Part shown: one piece after another, positions 10,139 to 18,308 of the stretch
How positions within the stretch are numbered: the stretch's first letter is position 1
How the letters are laid out: every line of letters begins with the position of its first letter
The notes under the pieces: model-generated
What the model saw: only the letters and a program-made list of their open reading frames with translations
The model's database searches: none
What the model was told of the DNA's origin: nothing
DNA from: Gemmatimonadota bacterium
GTDB taxonomy: Bacteria; Gemmatimonadota; Gemmatimonadetes; Longimicrobiales; Gaopeijiaceae
DNA: 64,000 nt
NCBI GenBank assembly: GCA_028873595.1
Contig: JAPPOV010000030.1
Coordinates: forward strand, 1-64,000
Direction: 5' to 3'
Made by a program: the position numbers and the translations under genes

Positions 10139-11746
10139 ATGGCGCTCCACGAGCGTCTCCACGGCATGACCATCGGGTCCGCGCTGGCGACTCGTGCTAC
10201 GACGGATCCAGCCGGCGTCTATCTCGTCGACGCTGGAACCCAAGCCACGCTGACGTTTGCGGAGGTCGACACTCAGGCCGAAGCGCTCGCCGCCTCGCTG
10301 GCGAGTCTCGGGGTCGGTGCAGGGGACCGGGTGGCTTTGGTCCTGCCCGCGTGTCCGGAATTCGTCGTGTCGGTGTTCGCGGCCGCGAAACTGGGTGCGA
10401 TGGTCGTGCCGCTGAATCCCATGCTGCCGACGTCCGAGTTGCAGTACATGCTCCGACATTCGGAGGCCGTGTGCACGATTACGATCGAGCGCTACCACGG
10501 CCTCGATTTTCTCGAGCTCTTCGAGGAGCTCATGCCGCAGTTACCCGCACTGCGCTACCTCGTCACCGTGGGTGAGGAAGATCTCTGGTATGACGATCGG
10601 ATCTTCCAGTACGAGGATATCCTCTCCGCAGGAGCAGGCCGGGACTTCGCAGCGACGACGCCTGATGCGAGCGACCGGTTCGCTCTGCTCTATACGTCGG
10701 GGACCAGCGGAAAGCCGAAGGGCGTAGAGCTCAGTCACGCCAATCTTCTCTGGGGTGGTGCGGCGTCAGCAGAGGCGCTGGACATGACCAGCGTCGATCG
10801 GGTCGTCGGGATCACCGCCCTCTTTCACGTCTTTGGCCTCGCGTCCGGTTTGCTCGGCGCGCTCATCTCGGGCAGCTCTATCGTGCTGCAGGCCGATGGT
10901 ACCGCGGCCGCGACGCTCGACACGGTGGAGAGGACGGGTGCCACGGTGCATTTCGGTATCCCGACGCTCTTTGTGCAGGAACTCGCCGAACTCGCCTCAG
11001 ACGTCCGAGACCTGTCCACTCTTCGTCTCGCTGTGGTCGCAGGGGCACCGGTGGGTGATGAGCTGATCCGGGAGATCTCCGACGCCTTCGGGGTCCCGGC
11101 GGTGGCGGGGTATTCGCTGACGGAGACCTCCTCGATGGTGAGTGTGTCGCGACCGGCGGACACGGACGAGAAGCGACGCTTCACGGTGGGGCGCCCAATG
11201 GGGAATACAGATGTGCGTATCGTCGACGCTACGGATGCCGGCGATGGGGTCCTTCCGGTCGAGAGCGTTGGCGAGATTCGCGTGCGTGGCCCAGGCGTGA
11301 TGGTCGGCTACTATCGACAGCCCAGGGAGACGGCGGAGTCGCACGACGCCGACGGTTTCTTCCGTACCGGCGACCTCGGTTTGTTGGATGAAGAGGGCTT
11401 TCTCCATTTGGTGGGCCGAACCAAGGACGTTATCATTCGATCTGGCTTCAATGTGTACCCTAGGGAAGTAGAGGCTCGAGTCGGGTCTCATCCTGCGGTA
11501 CACGAGGTTGCGGTGGTCGGTGTTGCCGACCCACTCCTCGGAGAAGCCGTTTGTGCCTGCGTCGTCCCCGTCGAGGGAGCGATCGTCACGGACCAGGAGC
11601 TTGTCCAATGGTGTCGAGAGACACTGGCCGATGAGAAGCTTCCAGATTTGGTCCGGTTCACTGACGAGTTGCCCCGGACGGACACGGGGCAGGTACGCCG
11701 GGTCGCACTCTCCCGAACCGTTGAGGCGGAGGGACAGTCGGCCTGA
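10139..11746 (+). CDS. AMP-dependent acyl-CoA synthetase/ligase with catalytic Lys replaced by Gln
   Basis: ANL-superfamily enzyme, 535 residues, expected to activate a medium- or long-chain acid or related substrate to its CoA thioester. The phosphate loop YTSGTSGKPKG is at about 184-194, GYSLTETSS near 325, the hinge FFRTGDLG near 413, and GRTKDVIIRSGFNVYPREVE near 429. The C-terminal A10 motif reads LPRTDTGQVRR: the universally conserved lysine of PxxxxGKxxR is glutamine (codon CAG at 11690, residue 518). That residue is needed for the adenylation half-reaction in studied family members, so activity may be altered. GGAGG precedes the ATG. Confidence 0.85.
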   Translation: MALHERLHGMTIGSALATRATTDPAGVYLVDAGTQATLTFAEVDTQAEALAASLASLGVGAGDRVALVLPACPEFVVSVFAAAKLGAMVVPLNPMLPTSELQYMLRHSEAVCTITIERYHGLDFLELFEELMPQLPALRYLVTVGEEDLWYDDRIFQYEDILSAGAGRDFAATTPDASDRFALLYTSGTSGKPKGVELSHANLLWGGAASAEALDMTSVDRVVGITALFHVFGLASGLLGALISGSSIVLQADGTAAATLDTVERTGATVHFGIPTLFVQELAELASDVRDLSTLRLAVVAGAPVGDELIREISDAFGVPAVAGYSLTETSSMVSVSRPADTDEKRRFTVGRPMGNTDVRIVDATDAGDGVLPVESVGEIRVRGPGVMVGYYRQPRETAESHDADGFFRTGDLGLLDEEGFLHLVGRTKDVIIRSGFNVYPREVEARVGSHPAVHEVAVVGVADPLLGEAVCACVVPVEGAIVTDQELVQWCRETLADEKLPDLVRFTDELPRTDTGQVRRVALSRTVEAEGQSA

Positions 11747-11755
11747 CGGGGCCGC

Positions 11756-11774
11756 CGCGCCCGCTGTGGGCGCG
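11756..11774 (+). terminator. GC hairpin after the acyl-CoA synthetase gene
   Basis: Perfect 7-bp inverted repeat CGCGCCC / GGGCGCG with a five-base loop, ten bases after the stop codon. There is no T-run behind it, so it may be a 3'-end stabilising hairpin and not an intrinsic terminator. Confidence 0.4.
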
Positions 11775-11829
11775 CCCGATAGGCTTCCCCGACCTCGTTC
11801 GCGATCCAGCGACGTGACGAGGTGGGGAG

Positions 11830-11861
11830 GTCTCGCGACGAAACAATTCAGTATGCGAGAC
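11830..11861 (+). promoter_or_regulatory. Inverted repeat just upstream of the NYN-LOTUS gene
   Basis: Perfect 7-bp arms GTCTCGC (11830-11836) and GCGAGAC (11855-11861) flank an AT-richer 18-base spacer; the right arm ends seven bases before the ATG at 11869, where a ribosome binding site should be. It could be an operator or an mRNA hairpin limiting initiation. Function is inferred from position only. Confidence 0.35.
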
Positions 11862-11868
11862 AGACACT

Positions 11869-13749
11869 ATGAGTGTTCCGTACACGCGGGCGCCTCACAT
11901 GGGTGGCCCAGGCGCGGCAGGAGCGGAATCGCCCCATGCTGCCCTCCTCATCGATTTTGACAACGTCACGATGGGGATGCGTTCCGACCTCTCGAAGGAG
12001 CTCAAGACCCTCCTCGAGTCCGACGTAATCAAGGGCAAGGTCAGCGTTCAACGCGCATATGCCGATTGGCGTCGATATCCGCAGTACATCGTCCCACTTT
12101 CCGAAGCGTCGGTCGATCTGATCTTCGCGCCGGCATACGGAAGCAACAAGAAGAACGCGACCGACATCCGGATGGCGATCGACGGGCTGGAACTCGTCTT
12201 CATTCGCCCCGAGATCGGCACCTACATCCTGCTCACCGGTGATTCCGACTTCTCGAGTCTCGTGCTGAAGCTCAAGGAGTACGGCAAGTACGTGATCGGA
12301 GTGGGGATCCAGGAGTCGAGCTCGGACATACTCGTTCAGAATTGTGACGAGTACTACTCGTATACGAGCCTCACCGGGCTCACGAAGACGACCGAACTCG
12401 ATCGCACCGGACTCGATCCGTGGCAGCTCGTAAAGGATGCGGTCGCCAGGATGGTGAAGCGTGGCGACGTGATGCGCTCCGACCGGCTCAAGCAGGTCAT
12501 GCAGGAGATCGACCCCACGTTCGACGAGGGTTCGATCGGGTTCTCCAAGTTCAGCAAGTTCCTCGCGGAAGCTTCGTCTCGGGGGATGATCGGTCTCAAG
12601 AAGATGGAGAACGGTCAGTACGAGATCACCGCAACAAAGGCACGCAGCGGACGCCGAGAGGAAGGCCGTGGGCGGTCACGCCGCGGCCGCGGCGGGCGTA
12701 GAGACCGGGGTGAGCAGTCTCGAGCTTCGCGCTCTGCGGAGGTCGGTGAAGGAGCCGCTCCGGGGCAGGGTAGCAGCGGCAGTGGAGACCCACTTTCCGA
12801 CGCCTATGATGCGCTTCGGACGGCCCTTGCGACCCTCCGCGACGCGGGGCGGGATCCTGTCCGGGATTCGGATGTGAAGCGAAAGATGCTTGAGGCGGAC
12901 AGAAGCTTCGATGAAACGGAACTCGGCTTTGCGAAGTTCAGCCGGTTCCTCGTGCAAGCCGAAGCGCACGGCGTGGTGGGGCTGCAGCGAACCGATGCGG
13001 GGAACCTGGACGTGTCACTGGCCGACGATGGTGATCCTTCCAGGGATGCCGAGATGTCCAGCGACTCTGCTGCGGTCGGTGGCACCGATAGGGGAGCCGA
13101 CTCGGTGGAGGTCGAGGCTGACGTCGAAGCTCAGTCTTCTACAGCGACCGAGACGGCTGCAGCCGAGGCACAGTCTGAGGAAGAAGAGCCCAGAGGTTGG
13201 TTTGGTCTTCGTTTCGGTCGTCGGAGCACGACGCGTCGACGAGGAGATGACGGCCCGAGTCTGTTCGAGGGCCAGGGCGTCAAGGCGTCGACCTCCACCA
13301 CACCGGGGTCGCCCGCGCCGGACTCCACCGGGGTTCCGGCTCCCTCGCCGACGGAGGGGACCGGATCGCCGGCGACGCCCACGTCCAGCAAGCAGAGGAC
13401 CGAGGAAGCGCGCGGCGATGTCACTGACCCGGTCGAGGATGCGACTCGGCCGGCCGACGTTCCGGTTTCCGATCTGGCGCTTCCGTCCGAGCCTGGTGCG
13501 ATCGCCCGCTACCTGACCCATCGGTACAAGGGGGTGGGTGAGAAGACGGCCGAGACACTGGTCGATGCCCTGGGTGCCGACCTATTCCGAACCATGCATG
13601 AGGATCCGGAGGCCATCGGACGCATCGTACCGAAGAATCGGGCGGAGCAGGTGCTCGAGGCGTGGCGGGCCGACTACGAGCGCCGGGCTGCGGCGTTCGC
13701 GGGCGGCAGTGGCGATCGGGGGCGGTCTCGAGGACGGCAACGAAGCTGA
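11869..13749 (+). CDS. NYN-domain nuclease with two OST-HTH/LOTUS domains and a C-terminal HhH-like module
   Basis: A 626-residue protein with a rare layout. Residues about 24-165 are a NYN (LabA/DUF88, PIN-like) domain with its acidic residues in place: LLIDFDN, ATDIRMAIDG and LLTGDSDF. Two OST-HTH/LOTUS repeats follow, at about 183-255 and 305-380, each built as a helix pair, FDE..GFxKFSxFL, then a glycine turn and strands. Residues about 385-540 are low-complexity and acidic/Pro-Ser-Thr rich; about 545-610 hold a helix-hairpin-helix-like segment (YKGVGEKTAETLVDALG). Expected role is RNA binding and possibly cleavage. The glycosylase frame overlaps its last 88 bases. Confidence 0.88.
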   Translation: MSVPYTRAPHMGGPGAAGAESPHAALLIDFDNVTMGMRSDLSKELKTLLESDVIKGKVSVQRAYADWRRYPQYIVPLSEASVDLIFAPAYGSNKKNATDIRMAIDGLELVFIRPEIGTYILLTGDSDFSSLVLKLKEYGKYVIGVGIQESSSDILVQNCDEYYSYTSLTGLTKTTELDRTGLDPWQLVKDAVARMVKRGDVMRSDRLKQVMQEIDPTFDEGSIGFSKFSKFLAEASSRGMIGLKKMENGQYEITATKARSGRREEGRGRSRRGRGGRRDRGEQSRASRSAEVGEGAAPGQGSSGSGDPLSDAYDALRTALATLRDAGRDPVRDSDVKRKMLEADRSFDETELGFAKFSRFLVQAEAHGVVGLQRTDAGNLDVSLADDGDPSRDAEMSSDSAAVGGTDRGADSVEVEADVEAQSSTATETAAAEAQSEEEEPRGWFGLRFGRRSTTRRRGDDGPSLFEGQGVKASTSTTPGSPAPDSTGVPAPSPTEGTGSPATPTSSKQRTEEARGDVTDPVEDATRPADVPVSDLALPSEPGAIARYLTHRYKGVGEKTAETLVDALGADLFRTMHEDPEAIGRIVPKNRAEQVLEAWRADYERRAAAFAGGSGDRGRSRGRQRS

Positions 13750-14420
13750 CTCTACGACGACCCTCGACGTGGCGTGACCTTGCGCCGGAGGGCGACCGAC
13801 ATCACGCGAGTTTCCGTGCCCTCGGGGCCAACTTCTTCGAGCATGCAGCAGCCGACGTAGCTCAGGCGCTCCTTGGTGCTCGTCTGATCTCCTTGCTCGA
13901 CGGTGCCGTGTGTGTGGGAATGGTCGTGGAGACCGAAGCATACGGAGGGCCGGGCGACCCGGCGTCACACGCAGCCACTCGATCGGGCGTTACGAAGCGC
14001 AATCGAGCGATGTTCGGCCCGGCTGGTCGAGCGTACGTGTACCGCAGCTATGGGGTACACTGGTGCCTGAATGTCGTAACTGGTTCGGAGGGGACAGGTG
14101 AAGCTGTCCTGCTGCGCGGTGTCCACCCCATCTCGGGGCTCGACGTCATGACGGCTCGGCGCGGGGGACGAATGCCGCTGGCGGCTGGCCCAGGGCGCCT
14201 GGCACAAGCCTTCGGTGTGGATGACACCCTGTACGATCATCCGATGGATCGCGCTCCGCTCATGCTTGCGGAGGGTTGGACGGTACCGGAGTGTGACATC
14301 GTGACAACGGGGCGCGTGGGCGTCTCGGCTGCGGCGGATTGGCCGCTGCGGTTCTATGTTGCAGGATCTCTCGGCGTATCTGTGCCGTCTGCCCCACCTT
14401 TCGACCCCGAATCCGCATGA
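13662..14420 (+). CDS. 3-methyladenine DNA glycosylase (AAG/MPG family)
   Basis: Base-excision repair enzyme that removes alkylated purines. The core is clear: ETEAYGGPGDPASHA with the catalytic Glu, RNRAMFGPAGRAYVYRSYGVHWCLNVV, and GPGRLAQAFGV. The only ATG in frame is at 13662, inside the preceding gene, giving 252 residues with an Arg-rich first 30. Between it and the conserved domain (from about LGANFFEHAAADVAQ) there is no GTG, TTG or ATG; CTG 13746 is the only other candidate. The 3' end overlaps the antiporter start as ATGA. Confidence 0.9.
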   Translation: MAGRLRAPGCGVRGRQWRSGAVSRTATKLTLRRPSTWRDLAPEGDRHHASFRALGANFFEHAAADVAQALLGARLISLLDGAVCVGMVVETEAYGGPGDPASHAATRSGVTKRNRAMFGPAGRAYVYRSYGVHWCLNVVTGSEGTGEAVLLRGVHPISGLDVMTARRGGRMPLAAGPGRLAQAFGVDDTLYDHPMDRAPLMLAEGWTVPECDIVTTGRVGVSAAADWPLRFYVAGSLGVSVPSAPPFDPESA

Positions 14421-15868
14421 GCGACCCGACCTGGATTTCCATCCTGCCCCCTGTGCTCGCGATCGCGCTTGCGATCTGGACAAGGCAGGTCTATCTGTCG
14501 CTCGCGGGCGGGCTCTGGCTCGCCTGGACGATCATCGAGGGTTGGAATCCGCTGACCGGACTTGGGCAGGCAATCGACGGAACCGTCGCTGTCTTCGGTG
14601 AGGCTGGAGATGCCCGAGTGATCATGTTCACCCTGGTGATCGGTGCACTGATCGCCACGGTCGAGGCTTCAGGCGGCGTTCGCGGCTTCGTGCACCTGCT
14701 TGAGCAGAATCACTGGGTCGACTCGGCGAAGCGTTCGCAGCTGCTCGCGTGGGCCACCGGGATCGTGATCTTCATCGAGTCCAACATCACGGTGCTGGTA
14801 GCGGGTTCGGTCTCCCGCCCACTCTTCGACCGATACAAGTGCTCCCGTGAGAAGTTGGCGTACATCATCGATTCGACGTCCGCGCCGATCTGCATCCTGA
14901 TCCCGATGAACGCCTGGGGAGCGTACAATCTGGGTATCCTGGAAGGTCTTGGTGTGGACAACGCCCTCGGCGTCTTCCTTCAGTCGATCCTGTACAACTT
15001 CTACGCGTTTGTCGCCGTCATCCTCGTCCTCGTCGTGATCCTGACCGGCTTGGACATTGGCCCGATGAAGAAGGCCGAGGAGCGGACAAGGGGGGGAGCG
15101 CTTCTTTGGCCGGACGCGACGCCGATGATCGATGAAGAGGTCTTGTCGCCACCACCGCTCGAGGGGGTCGAGCCGCGGGCCCGAAACATGTTCTTCCCCA
15201 TCGCGGCGATGGTTCTCTTCATGCCGCTCGGCCTCTACATCACCGGCTCCAATGCTGTCACGGAGCTGGGCTCCGATATGACGTTGCAAGCGATGCTCGC
15301 CGAGGGTTCTGGTTCGACCAGCGTCCTCTGGTCGGTGATGTTCGGCCTGGCAGTGGCGTGGGTCATGCTGAAGGCTCAGGGGATCTTCACGGTGGAACAG
15401 CTGGTGAAGATCAATCTCCGCGGAGCGGGCGCGCTGGTGCCTCTCGCCTTGATCCTCCTGCTCGCGCTCGCGCTCGGTGACGTCATCCAGCTGCTTGGGA
15501 CGGGCGAATACGTCGCCCAGGTGACCGCCGGTACGATGCCCAACTTCATCTACCTGCCTCTCGTTTTCCTGGTCTCGGGCGGGATCGCCTTCTCGACCGG
15601 GACGAGTTGGGGAACGTTCGCGATCATGCTTCCGATCGCCGTACCTGCTGCTGCGACTCTCGGGCTGCCGCTCGCCCCGTTTGTGGCAGCATCACTGGCG
15701 GGCGGGATCTTCGGGGACCACTGCTCACCGATTTCTGACACGACGATTATCTCTTCGATGGCGGCTGCGACCGACCACATTGACCACGTTCGGACGCAGC
15801 TTCCATACGCCTTGACGGGTGGGGCGATCGCGACGGTGTGTTTCGCGCTTCTGGGCGCAACGCTCTAG
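14417..15868 (+). CDS. nhaC: NhaC-family Na+/H+ antiporter
   Basis: Polytopic inner-membrane protein, 483 residues, with about 11-12 hydrophobic segments. Family-typical stretches include IESNITVLVAGSVSRPLFD, DSTSAPICILIPMNAWGAY, GTSWGTFAIMLPIAVPAA and GDHCSPISDTTIISSMAA, the last two being conserved half-helix motifs of the ion-transporter superfamily. The ATG at 14417 overlaps the glycosylase stop. Related members exchange malate/lactate (MleN) or other substrates, so the exported cation is inferred. A short weak hairpin (15884-15903) follows the stop. Confidence 0.88.
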   Translation: MSDPTWISILPPVLAIALAIWTRQVYLSLAGGLWLAWTIIEGWNPLTGLGQAIDGTVAVFGEAGDARVIMFTLVIGALIATVEASGGVRGFVHLLEQNHWVDSAKRSQLLAWATGIVIFIESNITVLVAGSVSRPLFDRYKCSREKLAYIIDSTSAPICILIPMNAWGAYNLGILEGLGVDNALGVFLQSILYNFYAFVAVILVLVVILTGLDIGPMKKAEERTRGGALLWPDATPMIDEEVLSPPPLEGVEPRARNMFFPIAAMVLFMPLGLYITGSNAVTELGSDMTLQAMLAEGSGSTSVLWSVMFGLAVAWVMLKAQGIFTVEQLVKINLRGAGALVPLALILLLALALGDVIQLLGTGEYVAQVTAGTMPNFIYLPLVFLVSGGIAFSTGTSWGTFAIMLPIAVPAAATLGLPLAPFVAASLAGGIFGDHCSPISDTTIISSMAAATDHIDHVRTQLPYALTGGAIATVCFALLGATL

Positions 15869-15965
15869 AAACTCAGGGGTACCCGACCTCTCGTCGAAGG
15901 TCGAAATTCAGAGGCTTTCCACACACCGGGGCACGCGGTCCTGAGGATTTGCAGGGAGTCAGACT

Positions 15966-16715
15966 TTGAACGTCATCGTTTGCATCAAGCGGGTGCCCGA
16001 CACCGAGGCGCGAATTCGCGTAGACGGGTCCGGCACCGGCATCGACAAGACTGGTATCAAATTCGACATGAGTCCGTACGACGCGTTCGCCGTCGAAGCG
16101 GCGCTACGCCTCAAGGAGGCAGCCGGTGAGGGAGACGTAACCCTCGTCACCCTGGGTGACTCGTCGTCGCAGGAAACGCTTCGCAAGGGACTCGCGATGG
16201 GGGCGGATCGTGCAGTGCTGCTCACCGGGGACGTCAGCCTCGATGGATTGTCTACGGCCAAGACGCTCGCTGCTGAACTCGACGGGATGGACGCCGAGCT
16301 ATTCCTGTTTGGTGTGAAGGCGGCCGACGACGATCAGCAGCAGGTCGGACCGATGGTCGGGGCCCTCACCGGCCGCCCCTGTGTCTCCGGCGTCTCCCGC
16401 TTCGAAGTGAATGGCGGCACCGCGACATGCCATCGTGAGGTCGAGGGTGGAAGCGAGGTGGTCGAAGTGGACCTGCCCGCGGTTCTGTGCATGACGAAGG
16501 GACCGAATGAGCCTCGACTGGCTGCGCTCAAGGGAATCATGGCCGCCAAGAAGAAGCCGCTCGAGGAGAAGCCTGCTGCAGAGAACCCATCACGCGTCCG
16601 ACTCGTCGGCCTTTCGGAACCTCCGGCGCGTGCCGCGGGCCGAATCGTCGGCGAGGGGGCAGATGCCGTTCCCGAGCTGGTTCGCCTCTTGAGAGAAGAA
16701 GCGAACGCCATCTGA
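15966..16715 (+). CDS. etfB: Electron transfer flavoprotein subunit beta
   Basis: Small ETF subunit, 249 residues; with EtfA it carries electrons from acyl-CoA dehydrogenases to ETF-quinone oxidoreductase. It begins with the typical NVIVCIKRVPDTEARIRV, and shows the AMP-binding loop region GADRAVLLTGD and FLFGVKAADDDQQQVGPMVG. The start is TTG at 15966, supported by GGGAG about seven bases upstream. A lysine-rich segment KKKPLEEKPA near 200 sits where the methylation loop region of bacterial EtfB occurs. etfA follows after 60 bases. Confidence 0.94.
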   Translation: MNVIVCIKRVPDTEARIRVDGSGTGIDKTGIKFDMSPYDAFAVEAALRLKEAAGEGDVTLVTLGDSSSQETLRKGLAMGADRAVLLTGDVSLDGLSTAKTLAAELDGMDAELFLFGVKAADDDQQQVGPMVGALTGRPCVSGVSRFEVNGGTATCHREVEGGSEVVEVDLPAVLCMTKGPNEPRLAALKGIMAAKKKPLEEKPAAENPSRVRLVGLSEPPARAAGRIVGEGADAVPELVRLLREEANAI

Positions 16716-16775
16716 TCCGGACCGGATCGGACAGGTGTTCCCCATCGAATTGCATTCAGCGGAGTAGAAGATTCC

Positions 16776-17765
16776 ATGGCGAATGTCCTCGCCTTTGCAG
16801 AACAGAGAGACGGCCAGCTCGGATCGGCCGCGCGCGAGGCGGTATCGGTCGCGGCGCGTCTGGCCGAAGCGTCCGGGGGTACGGCTCATGCCCTCGTGCT
16901 CGGTGGACCAGGTGTCTCGTCAGCTGCCGCGGGTCTCGGGATGTATGGAGCCGCGGCGATCTCCGTCGGAGAGCACGATGCGCTCGCCGACTACAACCCG
17001 GAAGCGTGGGTTGGCACGGTCGTCGACCAGATCCGGTCAGGAGACTATGCGGCTGTGATCTTCGCGGCGACGACGCTTGGGAAGGATCTGGCCCCTCGGG
17101 TGGCTGCGCATCTCGACGTGCCGCTGGCCTCCGATGTGACCGGTGTCGACATGTCGGGTGGTACCGTCACCGTCACTCGGCCGGTCTTCTCCGGGAAGGC
17201 TTTTGCCAACCTCGAGATCGATGCCTCCCCTGCGCTTGTTTCGATCCGCCCGAACGTGTTTCAGGCCACCGAACAGGCTGGAGCGGGTGAAGTGTCGACG
17301 TTCACGCCGGAGATCGATGCAGCGGGATTGCGGCTTCGGGTTGTGGAGCGGAAGGGTGCCTCCGAGGGCACAGTCGATGTGGCAGAAGCCTCGGTGGTGG
17401 TGTCGGGCGGTCGTGGAATGAAAGGCCCTGAGCACTGGGATCTCCTGGAGGGACTGCGCGCGGCCCTCGGCTCGGGCGCGGCGCTCGGTGCCTCACGGGC
17501 CGTGGTGGATGCCGGATGGCGCCCGCATGGGGAACAGGTCGGGCAGACCGGAAAGACTGTGGCGCCGAAGCTGTATATCGCGGTCGGGATCTCCGGTGCG
17601 GTGCAGCATCTGGCCGGCATGCGTACCGCGAAGACCATCGTCGCGATCAATCGGGATGCTGATGCGCCGATCTTCGGTGTGGCGGACTACGGGATCGTGG
17701 GTGACCTCTTCGATGTCGTGCCTCGTCTGACCGAGGAAGTCGAAGCGTTGAAAGCCGGCGATTGA
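16776..17765 (+). CDS. etfA: Electron transfer flavoprotein subunit alpha
   Basis: Large FAD-binding ETF subunit, 329 residues. The C-terminal FAD domain has the signature [14 protein letters not shown] (about 208-221), [25 protein letters not shown], and [25 protein letters not shown]. The N-terminal half is the alpha/beta domain that packs on EtfB. Forms an operon with etfB. Convergent with the M23 gene downstream. The partner dehydrogenases are not in this window. Confidence 0.95.
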   Translation: MANVLAFAEQRDGQLGSAAREAVSVAARLAEASGGTAHALVLGGPGVSSAAAGLGMYGAAAISVGEHDALADYNPEAWVGTVVDQIRSGDYAAVIFAATTLGKDLAPRVAAHLDVPLASDVTGVDMSGGTVTVTRPVFSGKAFANLEIDASPALVSIRPNVFQATEQAGAGEVSTFTPEIDAAGLRLRVVERKGASEGTVDVAEASVVVSGGRGMKGPEHWDLLEGLRAALGSGAALGASRAVVDAGWRPHGEQVGQTGKTVAPKLYIAVGISGAVQHLAGMRTAKTIVAINRDADAPIFGVADYGIVGDLFDVVPRLTEEVEALKAGD

Positions 17766-17846
17766 CCACGGACTCACGATTCGCATCGTAGGTGTCTGCT
17801 CCGCGGAGACCGTTCGGTGCGTTGGGGCGCCGGGCAGCTGAGCGCA

Positions 17847-18308
17847 TCAGCCGATCGGGCGACCACCGAGCACGGTTATCGGATCGACAGGGCGGCCCCA
17901 CCGCCAGACCTCGAAGTGCAGGTGAGGAGCGGTGACGCTTCCACTCGCGCCGCTGGCACCGATCGGATCGCCTGCGTCGACTCGCTGATCGGTCTGAACG
18001 TCGATCACGGAGAGGTGCGCGTAGATCGACGTGAACCCGTTGGCGTGATCGATCCAGATCACGTTGCCGAAGCCACTCATCGTTCCAGCGAATCGGACCG
18101 TGCCGCCGGCCATGGCGAAGACGCGTGTGCCAGTCGGGACACCAAGATCGACGCCACGATGAATGTCGGGGCGGACGCCGAGAAAGCGCAGGCCGAACCC
18201 GGACGTGAGCGGGGCTTCGACTGGCCACCGCGGCAGGTGGCATGCGGAGAGCGTAACGCCGAGCAGCCCAGCGAGGACGGCCGCTGCACGTCTCCGCGAG
18301 CGAGTCAC
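17847..18308 (-). CDS. M23 (LytM) peptidase-like lipoprotein
   Basis: A 153-residue protein made of a lipoprotein signal (lipobox LSAC, Cys near 23) and one LytM domain. The zinc motif residues are present: HRGVDLG (HxxxD, near 51) and HLHFEV (HxH, near 134), plus an intermediate YAHLS. It is short, with no coiled coil or LysM, so it is likely a small periplasmic endopeptidase or a LytM factor. The GTG start overlaps the moeA stop as GTGA, so it is translationally coupled to moeA with no evident functional link. Confidence 0.88.
   Translation of the reverse strand: MTRSRRRAAAVLAGLLGVTLSACHLPRWPVEAPLTSGFGLRFLGVRPDIHRGVDLGVPTGTRVFAMAGGTVRFAGTMSGFGNVIWIDHANGFTSIYAHLSVIDVQTDQRVDAGDPIGASGASGSVTAPHLHFEVWRWGRPVDPITVLGGRPIG

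Noticed and set aside
17795-17811. Palindromic CTCCGCGGAG as a terminator between etfA and the M23 gene
   Set aside because: It has no loop and no T-run; too short to support a call.
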